64,000 bases of DNA from positions 372,001-436,000 of the forward strand of contig NZ_JABEND010000002.1 of NCBI RefSeq assembly GCF_013002705.1, written 5' to 3'. Positions 55,136-63,896 of the stretch are shown here, piece after piece. The notes beneath the pieces are model-generated. The model was not told the DNA's origin and searched no databases. It saw only the letters and a list, made by a program, of their open reading frames with translations. Position 1 is the first letter of the stretch; the number at the start of each line of letters is the position of its first letter. The translations under genes were made by a program, and so were the position numbers. The DNA comes from Nakamurella aerolata. Its GTDB lineage: Bacteria; Actinomycetota; Actinomycetes; Mycobacteriales; Nakamurellaceae.

Positions 55136-55630
55136 TCAGCGGTAGTTGGTGAACTGCAGTGCAACGTCGAGATCGCCGGCGCCCTTGAGCATCGCGATCA
55201 CGGCTTGCAGGTCGTCCTTCTTCTTGGCCGAGACCCGGAGCTGATCGCCCTGGATCTGCGCCTGCACACCCTTGGGCCCCTCGTCGCGGATCTTCTTGGC
55301 GATCTTCTTGGCGTTCTCGCTGGAGATGCCGTCGATCAGGGTGCCGGTGACCTTGTAGATCTTGCCGGACTGTTCCGGCTCGCCGATCTCCAGCGCCTTC
55401 ATCGAGATGCCGCGCTTGACCAGCTTCTCCTTGAACACCTCGATCGCCGCCTTGGCACGCTCGTCGGTCGACGAGGTGATGGTGACGTTGTGCTCGCCGG
55501 CCCATTCCACGGTGGTGTTGGTGCCGCGAAAGTCGAAGCGCTGGCTCAGCTCCTTGGCGGCCTGGTTGAGCGCGTTGTCGGCCTCCTGCCGGTCGATCTT
55601 GCTCACCACATCGAAGGACGGATCTGCCAT
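55136..55630 (-). CDS. yajQ: YajQ/UPF0234-family nucleotide-binding protein
   Basis: The 164-residue protein has the family start [34 protein letters not shown], and the C-terminal [19 protein letters not shown] and LQFTNYR. Some members bind cyclic di-GMP or RNA; its role here is unknown. It starts at ATG 55630 with GGAGAC upstream and faces the lyase gene tail to tail. Confidence 0.95.
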   Translation of the reverse strand: MADPSFDVVSKIDRQEADNALNQAAKELSQRFDFRGTNTTVEWAGEHNVTITSSTDERAKAAIEVFKEKLVKRGISMKALEIGEPEQSGKIYKVTGTLIDGISSENAKKIAKKIRDEGPKGVQAQIQGDQLRVSAKKKDDLQAVIAMLKGAGDLDVALQFTNYR

Positions 55631-55803
55631 GACGGTCTCCTTCCGGGCGGCCACCAGCCCTGCTGGCACCGCGACTTGCTTACCTGCTGCGGCCTCCCAT
55701 CTTGCCCGCTGTACTGCCGGCAGCGGCAGCCGGGCGAGACCGCCGACTGGCGGCCGCATCGATTTCGGGCGGCGCCACCGCTCGTAGTACGCTTGCTGGG
55801 CAC

Positions 55804-55885
55804 GGCAGGTTGCCCGAGCGGCCAAAGGGAGCTGACTGTAAATCAGCCGGCATTGCCTACGGGAGTTCGAATCTCTCACCTGCCA
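55804..55885 (+). tRNA. tRNA-Tyr (GTA)
   Basis: This 82-nt class II tRNA has acceptor arms GGCAGGT / ACCTGCC, anticodon GTA at 55838-55840 in the loop of the CTGACT stem, a long variable arm and the T arm GTTCGAATC. CCA is not encoded. Confidence 0.97.
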
Positions 55886-55996
55886 CGCATCCAGCGGCGG
55901 GCCCTGACCACGGGCCCGCCGTTTGGCTTATGGAGGGTGCGTGTGCCCGCTGTTCGCACCGCAGTGGGGTGACAGCACCTGGCCGTAACAACTAGT

Positions 55997-56578
55997 ATGT
56001 ACGACATGAGCGATGCCGACGCCAGAACTCGACTGATCGACAGCACCAGGGAGCTGCTCTGGGAGCGCGGCTACGCGGCGATGAGCCCGCGGGCCATCAT
56101 GCAGCGGGCGGAGGTCGGACAGGGCTCGATGTACCACCACTTCACCGGTAAGGCCGACCTGGCGGCGACCGCGTTCGCCGACAACGCCGAGCGCACCCTT
56201 GCCGCCGCCCGGCGCAGCCTGGCAGGCGCGGGCAGTGCCCGCGAACGACTGATCGGCTACCTCAACCGCCGCCGCGAGGTGCTGCGTGGCTGCCCGGTCG
56301 GCCGCATGGCGCAGGACGCCGAGGCACTCGACACGCCAGAACTGGCGGCGGTGTTGCGCGAGACCTTCGCCGAGCTCCGCGGGCTGGCCGCCGCGGCCGC
56401 CGCCGAGGGGGTGGCATCGGGGGAGCTGCCAGAGCACGTCGACCCTGACGAGTTGGCGGAGACCGTCCTTGCCGTGGTGCAGGGCGGGTACGTGCTGGCT
56501 CGCGCGGAGGGATCACCGGTTCCGTTCGACCGGGCGGTAGCCGGTGCGGTCGCGCTGATCAAGGCCGCGTCGTGTTGA
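55997..56578 (+). CDS. TetR-family transcriptional regulator
   Basis: The 193-residue repressor-type protein has an N-terminal helix-turn-helix (RLIDSTRELLWERGYAAMSP, then AIMQRAEVGQGSMYHHFTGKADLA) and a helical ligand domain. The gap before it is short and AT-rich around AACTAGTATGTACGAC, a likely promoter or operator. It overlaps the next gene by 7 bp, so both are probably controlled together. Confidence 0.92.
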   Translation: MYDMSDADARTRLIDSTRELLWERGYAAMSPRAIMQRAEVGQGSMYHHFTGKADLAATAFADNAERTLAAARRSLAGAGSARERLIGYLNRRREVLRGCPVGRMAQDAEALDTPELAAVLRETFAELRGLAAAAAAEGVASGELPEHVDPDELAETVLAVVQGGYVLARAEGSPVPFDRAVAGAVALIKAASC

Positions 56579-57246
56579 TCTCCGGCGCCGGCACCGAGCG
56601 GGTAGCTTTGCTCGCCCAATACCCGATCGGTCTGCCCGCCGATTACGACATGGACATCATCCGCCGCCGCGTGTGCGACCGCGGTGCTGCCCTGGACCAC
56701 CGAGACGGCTTGACCGTCAAGGCCTATGCCGTCACCGAGCGCGGAGTGGACGGCGCCGCCATCAACAGCTATGCCCCGTTCTATCTGTGGGGCAGTACCC
56801 GCGCGGCCGCACATTTCCACTACGGCGGCGGTGGTTTCGCTGGAATCGTCAGCGATTTCGGGCGGCCGTCGGTGCGCACCTGGCTGCCGGTGGCGGCTCG
56901 TCGTGGCGGTCTTCCCGCCGCCCGGGTCGACACCTTGGAGCTGCGGGAATGGCTGCTGGCGCCCGACGTCGACCCGGCCGGCGTCGCGGAGTGGATGCGC
57001 GCCGAGGTGCGCAGTGGCGACGACGAGATGCATTGGACGGCAACAGGTATCGATGTCACTGCGTGGCGTGCCGTGCTGATCCGAACGACTGCCCGCGGTG
57101 CCGATGCCTGGCCATCGGGTGCTTCGGCCGGCGCGGGCGATGCCGCCTTGGCAGCGCCGGCGAGCGAGGCCGACACCACTCGGTACCGGGTACTGCATGT
57201 CAGCGAACCCGCCGGTCATCCGGACGCGCGCCCGCTGCCGCCGTGA
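56572..57246 (+). CDS. DUF4865-family protein
   Basis: The 224-residue protein has the pattern YPIGLPADYDMDIIRRRVCDRG, LTVKAYAVTERGVDGAAINSYAPFYLW, and GGGFAGIVSDFGRPSVRTWLP, which I associate with DUF4865. This family often sits beside TetR regulators; its activity is not known to me. GTG 56572 is taken as the start; TTG 56575 is possible. The C-terminal 40 residues are Ala/Gly-rich. Confidence 0.82.
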   Translation: MLISGAGTERVALLAQYPIGLPADYDMDIIRRRVCDRGAALDHRDGLTVKAYAVTERGVDGAAINSYAPFYLWGSTRAAAHFHYGGGGFAGIVSDFGRPSVRTWLPVAARRGGLPAARVDTLELREWLLAPDVDPAGVAEWMRAEVRSGDDEMHWTATGIDVTAWRAVLIRTTARGADAWPSGASAGAGDAALAAPASEADTTRYRVLHVSEPAGHPDARPLPP

Positions 57247-57288
57247 GGCCGGCGGACCGGAACTGCCAGGACGACGATGCGCGGTTGG

Positions 57289-57325
57289 CGGTGGGCGCCG
57301 GCCGGAACCAGCGCGGCGCCCACCG
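57289..57325. terminator. Bidirectional hairpin terminator
   Basis: CGGTGGGCGCCG at 57289-57300 and CGGCGCCCACCG at 57314-57325 form a perfect 12-bp stem with a 13-nt loop. It lies between the convergent DUF4865 and beta-propeller genes. Confidence 0.75.
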
Positions 57326-57358
57326 GCGCTCACCGAGCTGCGGGGAGCTACCGGCGAG

Positions 57359-59419
57359 TCAGTCCTGGAACCAGAACGAGTACAGGTCCGCTCCGGTCAC
57401 GTTGAACCGCAGCTTGATCTGCTGTCCCTGCACGTTCTTCAGCGAGGACCCGCGCCACTTCACCTGGACCGCGGTGTGGTCACCACGCACCGGGATCGCC
57501 TTGTTCCCGGACAGCGCGGGGATCGGCTCGCCGGTGCCGGCGTCCAGCACGTCGACGGTGACCTGTCCGCCGTAGCGCTTGGTGTTCACGTTGACGTACA
57601 ACGAGTCTCCGCCGAACGCCAGTGGCTTGGTAACGATCGTTCCCGGGTTGCCGAGCCCGTCGCGGGCGGCGTTGGTCATCGACACCCAGCCGTCCCGGCG
57701 CCAGGTCGCCAGGCCGACGCTGGCCTTCTGGTAGCCGGGGATGGAGGAGCCGCCGTGGCCGGTGTTGAAGCCGCCGTAGAACAGTTCGACGGTGTCCTTG
57801 GTGACGTTGAGAGTTGTTGCGGTGTAATGCGCACCGTCGTCCCAGGCGCCCGGATCGCTCGGCTCGATGATCGGGCCGCGGGCCATCCGGTCCCAGTGCA
57901 GCAGGTCGCGGGTGGAGGCGATGCCTGGTACCACCGGGCCGTCGCCGGCCTGCGCGTACTCACCGTAGTCGTAACCGGTCAGCTGAACGTCCCACGGAAT
58001 GCCGATGTATTGGCTCTCGTACTTGATGGCCGGCATGCCGTAGATCTGCGTCTCCACCCCGCCCAGTTCGTAGGCGGTGGCGTCGTCGGCCACCTCACCG
58101 CTGACCGCCAGGGTTTCCGCGGTCCAGGTTTTCAGGTCTTTGCTGGTGGAGATGAAGGCGGATCGGTCGTAGGTGCCAGGGGTGTCGGACTGGAACAGCC
58201 GATCCTTGTAGGTAGCGACGTACAGATCGTCTTCGGCGTTGTAGGTCAGGGCGACCACGTCGCCGCCGGGCAGCACCGGCTTCGAGTCGGCCAGGGTGAA
58301 CCGCAGCCCGTCCGACGAGGTGAGCAGGTAGTAGCCGAAGGCCGGCCCCTGGTTGAAGGCGAGCATCGCGTAACGTCGATCGGCGGGGGCGTCGGGGTTG
58401 TACGCCACGTGGTTGCCCTTGTTGATGCCGACCAGATTGTTGGCGGTCGATCCGTCGTACTCGATGAGGCCGAGGTTCGGCTTGGTCCACTTCTTGAGAT
58501 CGCGGCTCTCGGCCAGACACAGTCCGTATCGGTTGTCGGGGGTGAAGCAGGTGTAGTACATCCGATAGGTCTTCGAGTCCTCCGGCTGCATCACCGAACC
58601 GTAGGTGTAGACGGTCTTTTCCCACGGCTTGTCGGCCTGGATCAACGGCGTGGGCGACTTCTTGGCGGGGTGGATCACCCGGCCGATGTCGGTGCGGGAC
58701 TCGATCCGGTAGTCGTCGAGGAACAGCTCGCGGTCGCTGTCCACCTTCGGGTCGTAGGCGATGCCCTCTTCCTTGAGTCGGAAGTTGTCGAAGTGGGTGT
58801 TGCCGATCGTCGGGTCGTCCGAGACGATCTGCACCCGCACCTGGACGGTGCCTTCCGGGGCGATCGCGGAGATCTCCAGTTCCTGCCCGTCCTCACTGGC
58901 CGTCGGCTGCAGCGTCTGATCCCCGATCATCGGGCCCTGGGTCTGCGGTGAAGGCGGCGACATCGCGAAGAACTGCAGGTGCACCGACGGCGATGTGCCC
59001 GCTTTGCCCTTCTCTGACTTCTGGAACCAGTTCAGCGTGTACCTGGTGCCTGGCACCGCGACCGCCCGCTTGCTGGTGACGGTCATCCCGGAGGACGCGC
59101 TGTCGTCGACGATCTGCAGCGAGGTGAGGCCGGTGCCGCGGTAAGCGCTGCGGTTGACCACGTTCACCCCGCTCTCGTTGCCCTCGACGGCCCACCCGAG
59201 GGGATGGCCGGCCGAATTGGCCACGTCGAAGCTGCCGTTCCAGATCAGGTTGTTGCGGAGGACATCCGGTGGCGACGGCGCCGGTGCTGCCGCGGCGACG
59301 CCGGCGAATCCGGTGGCGCACAGAGCAACCAGCCCGATCACATGTCGAGACGTGACCCATCGGCGACCACGCGCATGTGGTGCTGTACTGCCGAGACGGT
59401 GTGAGGTCTGCTGCAACAT
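57359..59419 (-). CDS. Secreted beta-propeller glycosidase-like protein with N-terminal carbohydrate-binding-like domain
   Basis: The 686-residue product has a signal peptide (WVTSRHVIGLVALCATGFAGVAAAAP). An N-terminal jelly-roll-like domain (about 55-210: NLIWNGSFDVANSAGHPLGW to HFDNFRL) is followed by a GH32/GH43-like five-bladed propeller. Landmarks there are RELFLDDYRIESRTDIGRVIHP, PWEKTVYTYGSVMQ, YYTCFTPDNRYGLCLAESRDLKKW and PIIEPSDPGAWDDGAHY. Acidic residues suited to glycosidase chemistry are visible, but the substrate is unknown. ATG 59419 has GAGGGAAAGGGAG upstream. It is divergent from the sialidase-fold gene at 59774, and both are probably part of glycan breakdown. Confidence 0.82.
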   Translation of the reverse strand: MLQQTSHRLGSTAPHARGRRWVTSRHVIGLVALCATGFAGVAAAAPAPSPPDVLRNNLIWNGSFDVANSAGHPLGWAVEGNESGVNVVNRSAYRGTGLTSLQIVDDSASSGMTVTSKRAVAVPGTRYTLNWFQKSEKGKAGTSPSVHLQFFAMSPPSPQTQGPMIGDQTLQPTASEDGQELEISAIAPEGTVQVRVQIVSDDPTIGNTHFDNFRLKEEGIAYDPKVDSDRELFLDDYRIESRTDIGRVIHPAKKSPTPLIQADKPWEKTVYTYGSVMQPEDSKTYRMYYTCFTPDNRYGLCLAESRDLKKWTKPNLGLIEYDGSTANNLVGINKGNHVAYNPDAPADRRYAMLAFNQGPAFGYYLLTSSDGLRFTLADSKPVLPGGDVVALTYNAEDDLYVATYKDRLFQSDTPGTYDRSAFISTSKDLKTWTAETLAVSGEVADDATAYELGGVETQIYGMPAIKYESQYIGIPWDVQLTGYDYGEYAQAGDGPVVPGIASTRDLLHWDRMARGPIIEPSDPGAWDDGAHYTATTLNVTKDTVELFYGGFNTGHGGSSIPGYQKASVGLATWRRDGWVSMTNAARDGLGNPGTIVTKPLAFGGDSLYVNVNTKRYGGQVTVDVLDAGTGEPIPALSGNKAIPVRGDHTAVQVKWRGSSLKNVQGQQIKLRFNVTGADLYSFWFQD

Positions 59420-59477
59420 TGCGGCTCCCTTTCCCTCGTCGGAGGTAGCGGGCCGGCCCCGCGGCCTCTCGTCCTCG

Positions 59478-59521
59478 ATCGAAACCGAATACGTTAGGCA
59501 TGTCAACGATTTTGTGAAATC
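59478..59521 (-). promoter_or_regulatory. Promoter of the beta-propeller gene with upstream inverted repeat
   Basis: On the minus strand, TTGACA (59506-59501) and TTCGAT (59483-59478) are spaced by 17 bp. GATTT-TGTG-AAATC at 59508-59521 is a perfect inverted repeat directly upstream of the -35 box, a position more typical of an activator. The region is distinctly AT-rich for this window. No gene was found in the 354-bp gap 59420-59773. Confidence 0.5.
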
Positions 59522-59658
59522 CATTTTCAGAAAACCTGGCAAGGGGCGGGTGCCCGCTGGCCCGGAGTCCTGCGGTTCCTCCGGCGACCGCGGACGGGAC
59601 GCGGGGCGATGACCCCCGCAGCTTGCCGTGGGGCTTGTGCTGGCCCCCGGAAGGGGCA

Positions 59659-59700
59659 TTGACAGTGGCCCGCCGCCTGCCTAGCGTTCCTGGAACCAGG
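59659..59700 (+). promoter_or_regulatory. Promoter of the second sialidase-fold gene with palindrome
   Basis: TTGACA (59659-59664), 17 bp and TAGCGT (59682-59687) are followed by CCTGG-AA-CCAGG (59689-59700) across the predicted start point. It differs from the AGGACGT operator of the importer regulon, so separate control is likely. Confidence 0.55.
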
Positions 59701-59773
59701 TTTCATCTGTTCCTCGACGCTGCCGTCGTTCGGTTGACGCCCGGGCTCTGGCGGCCCTGACCCGGAGGTCGCC

Positions 59774-62065
59774 ATGGGTATGCACTCCCGCAAGAAGAGC
59801 ACCGCACACAAACTGGGCTGGCAGGCGCGTGGTGCCGCCGCCGGGTTCGGTGTCGCGGTACTGGTGATGGGTGGGCTGAACTTGGCCGGGCCGTCGCTGA
59901 CGGCCGGCACGGGCTCATTACCGTTGGTGGGCAGCGAGTTTGCCGCCGGCGACGGGGAATCACCCGGTACCTCCACCTACGGTGTCGGCCCGCAGTGGAA
60001 CGTCTACAACTGGGGGCCCGGTGCCGCATCGGCGGTGGCTTCCAGTTTCTCCCGGAATTACGTCACCCCCGACGGGTGGACCAAGAAGAAGATCAACGTG
60101 TCCAGCGGGGCCAACGCCGACGTCGCCGCCGCCGCCACCCAGACCGACATGTTCTTCTCCGACGACTCCGGCATCACCTACATGAAAGGTGAGCACAACT
60201 ATCCGGTCAGTGCCATCAACATGATCAGGCTGCAGGACGGGTCGCAGCTCGCCATCGGGTTTATCCCGAAGGCCGCCAGCGGCACCCGTCCGCTCACCAT
60301 CGAGGTCAGCCGCTCCGCCGACGGCAAGACCTGGACGACGCAGGACGCACCGGTGACGTTCCCGGCCGGCGGCAAGCGGATGGTGTCGCTGCGGGTGCAT
60401 CGACGCCCGATGCAGTTGCCCGACGGCACACTGATGGTGCCGGCTTACGGCGCCTTTGTCGGCGACCGCTACGGATCGTCGATCATCCTGCAGTCCACCG
60501 ACGGCGGCAACAACTGGACGTTGCGATCGACCATCAGCGGCGCCGAGGCGGTCGGCGGCGTCAACGAGGTCGGCTGGAGCTACGTCGCCGACGGCCGGCT
60601 GCTGGCGGTGGTCCGCGGCGCCCCCAGCCCGAACATGCTCTTCTACAGCTACTCGAGCGACGACGGCAAGACGTGGACCAATCTGACTCAGCTGCTCGGG
60701 CCCGACGGCAAACATGTGCAGGGCATCTTCCCCGATTTGGTGTTGCAGCCCAACGGAATCCTGCTGTTGGCCACCGGTCGGCCGGACGTCCGAGCGCTGA
60801 TTTCGTACGACGGCACCGGAAGCACCTGGGACGTGCAGCGCACGGTGTTCGCCAACTATCCGTCGGACACCAATAACGGCCGGTACGACGGCACCAGCGG
60901 CAACACCAGCCTGGAGAACGTCGCCAGCAACCGCACCATCCAGTTCTTCGACCAGTGCCACATGTGGGGCTGCGGCGCGTACAACCAGCAGTTCGGCATT
61001 GCCGCCACCTACCTCAGCGTGGTGACAAAGGGCGTCGGCCGGCTCGACCTGAACACGTTGGCGCACAACAAGAACGTCACCTTCAGCGGCGACTTCGCAC
61101 CCGCCGACCCTGCCTTCCCCGAACAGCGTCCCGAGGGCGTGTTCGACGGCAGCTCCGCGCCAGGAGCCGAAGCCGTGCTGCAGCCGACAACAGCCAGGGC
61201 GCCGAGCATGACCATCAAGCTCGACAAGGCCTACCCGATCAACCGGATCGGGCTGATGCTGGGCCACGGGCAGGCCCAGTCGGCAACAGTGCAGCTGTCG
61301 TCCGACGGCGTCAACTGGGGTCGTGCCGTCGTGACCCGCACCAACACCAAGGACCGCGCCATGCGCTACGACGAGGTCAAAACCACGACGGCGCAATACG
61401 TTCGGATCACCGGGGCGCGCGGCGCCAACACCACCGTCACCGAACTCGAGCTGTACGCCGACTCGATCGACACCTTCGAGAACGACCCGGCCTTCGAGGT
61501 GCCGCGTGGCTGGACAGCGGCCAAGAACTCGTGGATCACCGATGTTCCTGACAACGTCGGCTACAGCGACTTCGGCGGCTACCAGTCGGCCACCGCGCTG
61601 CGGCTGTGGGACAAGTGGGAAGACCAGAACGCCACCATCACCCGGCCGCTCGGCGCGCCCACCGGCACGGTGGACGCGCGGATGCAGTGGGGCACCAGCG
61701 ATCCGCGGGCACCGTTCACCGTCGAACTGAACACCGCCGGCGGCGACGGTTCCGCCACCCCCGAGGTCAAGTTCCAGATCATTCAGGCCACCACAACGGC
61801 GCCGCAGCAGATCCAGGCCTGGGACGGCGCGGCCTGGCAGAGGATCGGCACCGTCAGCAAGCTCATCCCGGGCCGCACCTACGTGCCGATGCGGATCACC
61901 GCCGACGCGACGTCGGCGACGCTGGAGTTGAACGGCGAGAAGTTCACCACCTCGGCCCGCGCCGGCAACGCCGGGCAGTTCTCGTCGCTGACCTTCACCA
62001 CCGGCGATCCCAAGTACTACGGCGGCATCTACTACCTGGACAACGTCCAGGTCGACTCCAGGTGA
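59774..62065 (+). CDS. Secreted sialidase-superfamily protein with F5/8-type and lectin-like domains
   Basis: The 763-residue product has an N-terminal hydrophobic segment (AAAGFGVAVLVMGGLNLAG), so it is secreted or anchored. A propeller of about 320 residues shows Asp boxes SADGKTW, STDGGNNW and SSDDGKTW, plus NEVGWSYVADGRLLAVVRG, which resembles the sialidase Glu/Arg region. A discoidin-like domain follows (about 435-565: NVTFSGDF, YPINRIGLMLG, AQYVRITGARG), then a C-terminal beta-sandwich (from about 570). The FRIP arginine motif of true GH33 enzymes was not found, so exo-sialidase activity is uncertain. GGAGGTCGCC precedes ATG 59774. Confidence 0.82.
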   Translation: MGMHSRKKSTAHKLGWQARGAAAGFGVAVLVMGGLNLAGPSLTAGTGSLPLVGSEFAAGDGESPGTSTYGVGPQWNVYNWGPGAASAVASSFSRNYVTPDGWTKKKINVSSGANADVAAAATQTDMFFSDDSGITYMKGEHNYPVSAINMIRLQDGSQLAIGFIPKAASGTRPLTIEVSRSADGKTWTTQDAPVTFPAGGKRMVSLRVHRRPMQLPDGTLMVPAYGAFVGDRYGSSIILQSTDGGNNWTLRSTISGAEAVGGVNEVGWSYVADGRLLAVVRGAPSPNMLFYSYSSDDGKTWTNLTQLLGPDGKHVQGIFPDLVLQPNGILLLATGRPDVRALISYDGTGSTWDVQRTVFANYPSDTNNGRYDGTSGNTSLENVASNRTIQFFDQCHMWGCGAYNQQFGIAATYLSVVTKGVGRLDLNTLAHNKNVTFSGDFAPADPAFPEQRPEGVFDGSSAPGAEAVLQPTTARAPSMTIKLDKAYPINRIGLMLGHGQAQSATVQLSSDGVNWGRAVVTRTNTKDRAMRYDEVKTTTAQYVRITGARGANTTVTELELYADSIDTFENDPAFEVPRGWTAAKNSWITDVPDNVGYSDFGGYQSATALRLWDKWEDQNATITRPLGAPTGTVDARMQWGTSDPRAPFTVELNTAGGDGSATPEVKFQIIQATTTAPQQIQAWDGAAWQRIGTVSKLIPGRTYVPMRITADATSATLELNGEKFTTSARAGNAGQFSSLTFTTGDPKYYGGIYYLDNVQVDSR

Positions 62066-62160
62066 CTGCAGCGCCGGTGAGCTGACCTGCACCCGGCCCG
62101 CCGAGCGGACCCGCCGCGACAGCGCCTGGTCCGATTGGGGCCGGGTGGCGGCCCGGCATC

Positions 62161-62204
62161 GGTTGCCCGGCGGCTGGACACCGGTTGCCCGGCGGTCGGA
62201 CACC
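62161..62204. repeat. 22-bp tandem repeat
   Basis: Two 22-bp units (62161-62182 and 62183-62204) start GGTTGCCCGGCGG and end GGACACC, differing at two adjacent bases. They lie between the sialidase-fold gene and tRNA-Thr. Confidence 0.8.
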
Positions 62205-62306
62205 GGCCTGGGCGGCGCCGTGCTGCCGGCTCCCAACAGGCGATTTAGCCGACGCTGACCGGTGCTGTATCGTGGTCAACGCCCGTTGAGAGCGTCATCT
62301 CAGCGC

Positions 62307-62379
62307 GCCCCTTTAGCTCAGTCGGCAGAGCATCTCCATGGTAAGGAGAAGGTCTACGGTTCGATTCCGTAAAGGGGCT
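62307..62379 (+). tRNA. tRNA-Thr (GGT)
   Basis: This 73-nt tRNA has acceptor arms GCCCCTT / AAGGGGC, the D arm AGCTCAGTCGGCAGAGC, anticodon GGT in the CTCCAT-loop context, and T arm GTTCGATTCC. CCA is not encoded. Confidence 0.97.
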
Positions 62380-62471
62380 CGGGACAATCCGGCCGTGGCC
62401 ATGCAGCATGGGCCGCGGCCATTGTTCTGAACTGGGCAGCAGCCACCGGCGGTGGCACCAGCCCAGCTCGT

Positions 62472-62544
62472 GGCGGTGTAGCTCAGTCGGTAGAGCAAGC
62501 GGCTCATAATCGCTGTGTCGCCGGTTCAAGTCCGGCCACCGCTA
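62472..62544 (+). tRNA. tRNA-Met (CAT), elongator type
   Basis: The tRNA has a GGCGGTG acceptor arm closed by CACCGCT (G-U at the first pair), the D arm AGCTCAGTCGGTAGAGC, anticodon CAT in the loop CTCATAA and T arm GTTCAAGTCC. CCA follows at 62545-62547. The first pair and the absence of three G-C pairs at the anticodon stem exclude an initiator tRNA. Confidence 0.93.
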
Positions 62545-62634
62545 CCACCACCGCCCGCCGGGCGGACTCTCCGCCCGCGGGTGGTGCCACCACTCGTAGT
62601 AGCCCGACAGACCGCAAGAAAGAGGCACGCCACC

Positions 62635-62799
62635 GTGGCCGCCACCGACGTTCGCCCGAAGATCACCCTCGCCTGCGAGGTGTGCAAGCACCGCAACTAC
62701 ATCACCCGCAAGAACCGCCGCAACGACCCCGATCGTCTCGAGCTGAAGAAGTTCTGCCCGAACTGCGGCACCCACCGGGTGCACAAAGAAACCCGCTAG
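62635..62799 (+). CDS. rpmG: 50S ribosomal protein L33, zinc-binding form
   Basis: This ribosomal protein of 54 residues has both zinc pairs, [10 protein letters not shown] and [11 protein letters not shown], so it is the Cys+ paralogue expected under zinc sufficiency. It starts at GTG 62635 with AAAGAGG upstream. The order tRNA-Thr, tRNA-Met, rpmG, hadA, hadB is the one known from mycobacteria and relatives. Confidence 0.96.
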   Translation: MAATDVRPKITLACEVCKHRNYITRKNRRNDPDRLELKKFCPNCGTHRVHKETR

Positions 62800-62823
62800 T
62801 AGTTCCGCACCCGGCCCGCCGTC

Positions 62824-63336
62824 GTGCCCATGGACGCGTCTTTCGTCGGACGCCGTTTTCCGCTGCCCGGAAGCTACGCCGTCGGCGTCGAGAAGATCCG
62901 CGAGTTCGCGGATGCTGTCGGCGAGACCGCGCCGATCCACCACGACAGGGCAGCGGCGCGGGCCGCCGGCTTCGCCGATGTGGTCGCCCCGCCGACCTTC
63001 AGTTTTGCGGTGATCAACCGCACCCAAGAAGTGGTGCTGTTCGATCCCGAACTTGGCCTCGACTACTCAAGGGTGGTGCACGGCGACCAGAGCTTCAGCT
63101 ACCACCGCCCGATCGTCGCCGGCGACGAGTTGACCTGTGTGATGGAGATCGAGCAGATCCGCAACGTCGCCGGCAACGACATGATCACCCTGCGCGCCGA
63201 CATCACCGGTGCCGACGGCGAACCCGTCGTCACCGGCCGGGCGATGTTGGTGTCGCGAGCTGCCGAAACCTCAGAGCGCCCCGAAGACCACGGCAGCCGG
63301 GAGCCAGCCGGATCGACCACCGGATCGTCCGGATGA
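62824..63336 (+). CDS. hadA: (3R)-hydroxyacyl-ACP dehydratase subunit HadA-like (hot-dog fold)
   Basis: FAS1-like dehydratase-domain protein of 170 residues. It has FVGRRFPLPGSYAVGVEKIREFA, ETAPIHHDRAAARAAGFADVVAPPTF and HGDQSFSYHRPIVAGDEL. It serves as the partner without the catalytic dyad in a HadAB-type heterodimer that dehydrates 3-hydroxyacyl-ACP. GTG 62824 or ATG 62830 is the start. Its TGA overlaps hadB (ATGA). Whether the organism makes mycolic acids cannot be told from this; the pair is also found in species without them. Confidence 0.88.
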   Translation: MPMDASFVGRRFPLPGSYAVGVEKIREFADAVGETAPIHHDRAAARAAGFADVVAPPTFSFAVINRTQEVVLFDPELGLDYSRVVHGDQSFSYHRPIVAGDELTCVMEIEQIRNVAGNDMITLRADITGADGEPVVTGRAMLVSRAAETSERPEDHGSREPAGSTTGSSG

Positions 63337-63770
63337 GCGCCGCCGCGGCCGAGGTGTCGGTCGGCACCGAACTTCCGCCGTTGACGGTGCACGTCGACCG
63401 CGAGACCCTGGTGCGCTACGCCGGCGCGTCCGGCGATTTCAACCCCATTCACTGGAACCCGGCCTTCGCGGCCTCCGTCGGGCTGCCCGGCGTGATCGCC
63501 CACGGCATGTTCACCATGGCCACCGCGATCCGCGTCGTCACCGACTGGCTGGGCGACCCGAGCCGATTGATCGACTACGGGGTGCGGTTCACCCGGCCCG
63601 TCGTCGTCACCGATGCGGCCGGCTCGCTCGATCACGACGGCGCCGACATCGAGATCACCGGCAAGGTCGGTGCCATCGACCCCGCCGCCGGCACCGCTCG
63701 GGTCGATCTCACCGCGACCTTCGACGGCCAGACGGTACTCGGCAAGGCTCGCGCCACCGTTCGCCTGTAG
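63333..63770 (+). CDS. hadB: (3R)-hydroxyacyl-ACP dehydratase subunit HadB-like (MaoC domain)
   Basis: The 145-residue hot-dog protein carries the hydratase-2 motif with catalytic Asp35 and His40 (YAGASGDFNPIHWNPAFA), followed by GLPGVIAHGMFTMA and the C-terminal DGQTVLGKARATVRL. It supplies the active site of the HadAB dehydratase. ATG 63333 lies within the hadA stop. Confidence 0.92.
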   Translation: MSAAAAEVSVGTELPPLTVHVDRETLVRYAGASGDFNPIHWNPAFAASVGLPGVIAHGMFTMATAIRVVTDWLGDPSRLIDYGVRFTRPVVVTDAAGSLDHDGADIEITGKVGAIDPAAGTARVDLTATFDGQTVLGKARATVRL

Positions 63771-63896
63771 CCCGCTGTCCGGTCGTCTGCCGCCGGGCTG
63801 GACCGCACGCTGGGGTGGCGCTCGGGGCGCCGACCCGGCCAGCTTCTGTGTACTGGGGCTCCCGATGCCGCTCGAACTCGCGCGGGTACCCCGCAG

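Noticed and set aside
62472-62544. CAT-anticodon tRNA as tRNA-Ile2 or initiator tRNA
   Set aside because: The acceptor and anticodon stems fit elongator Met, and the Thr-Met-rpmG order supports it.
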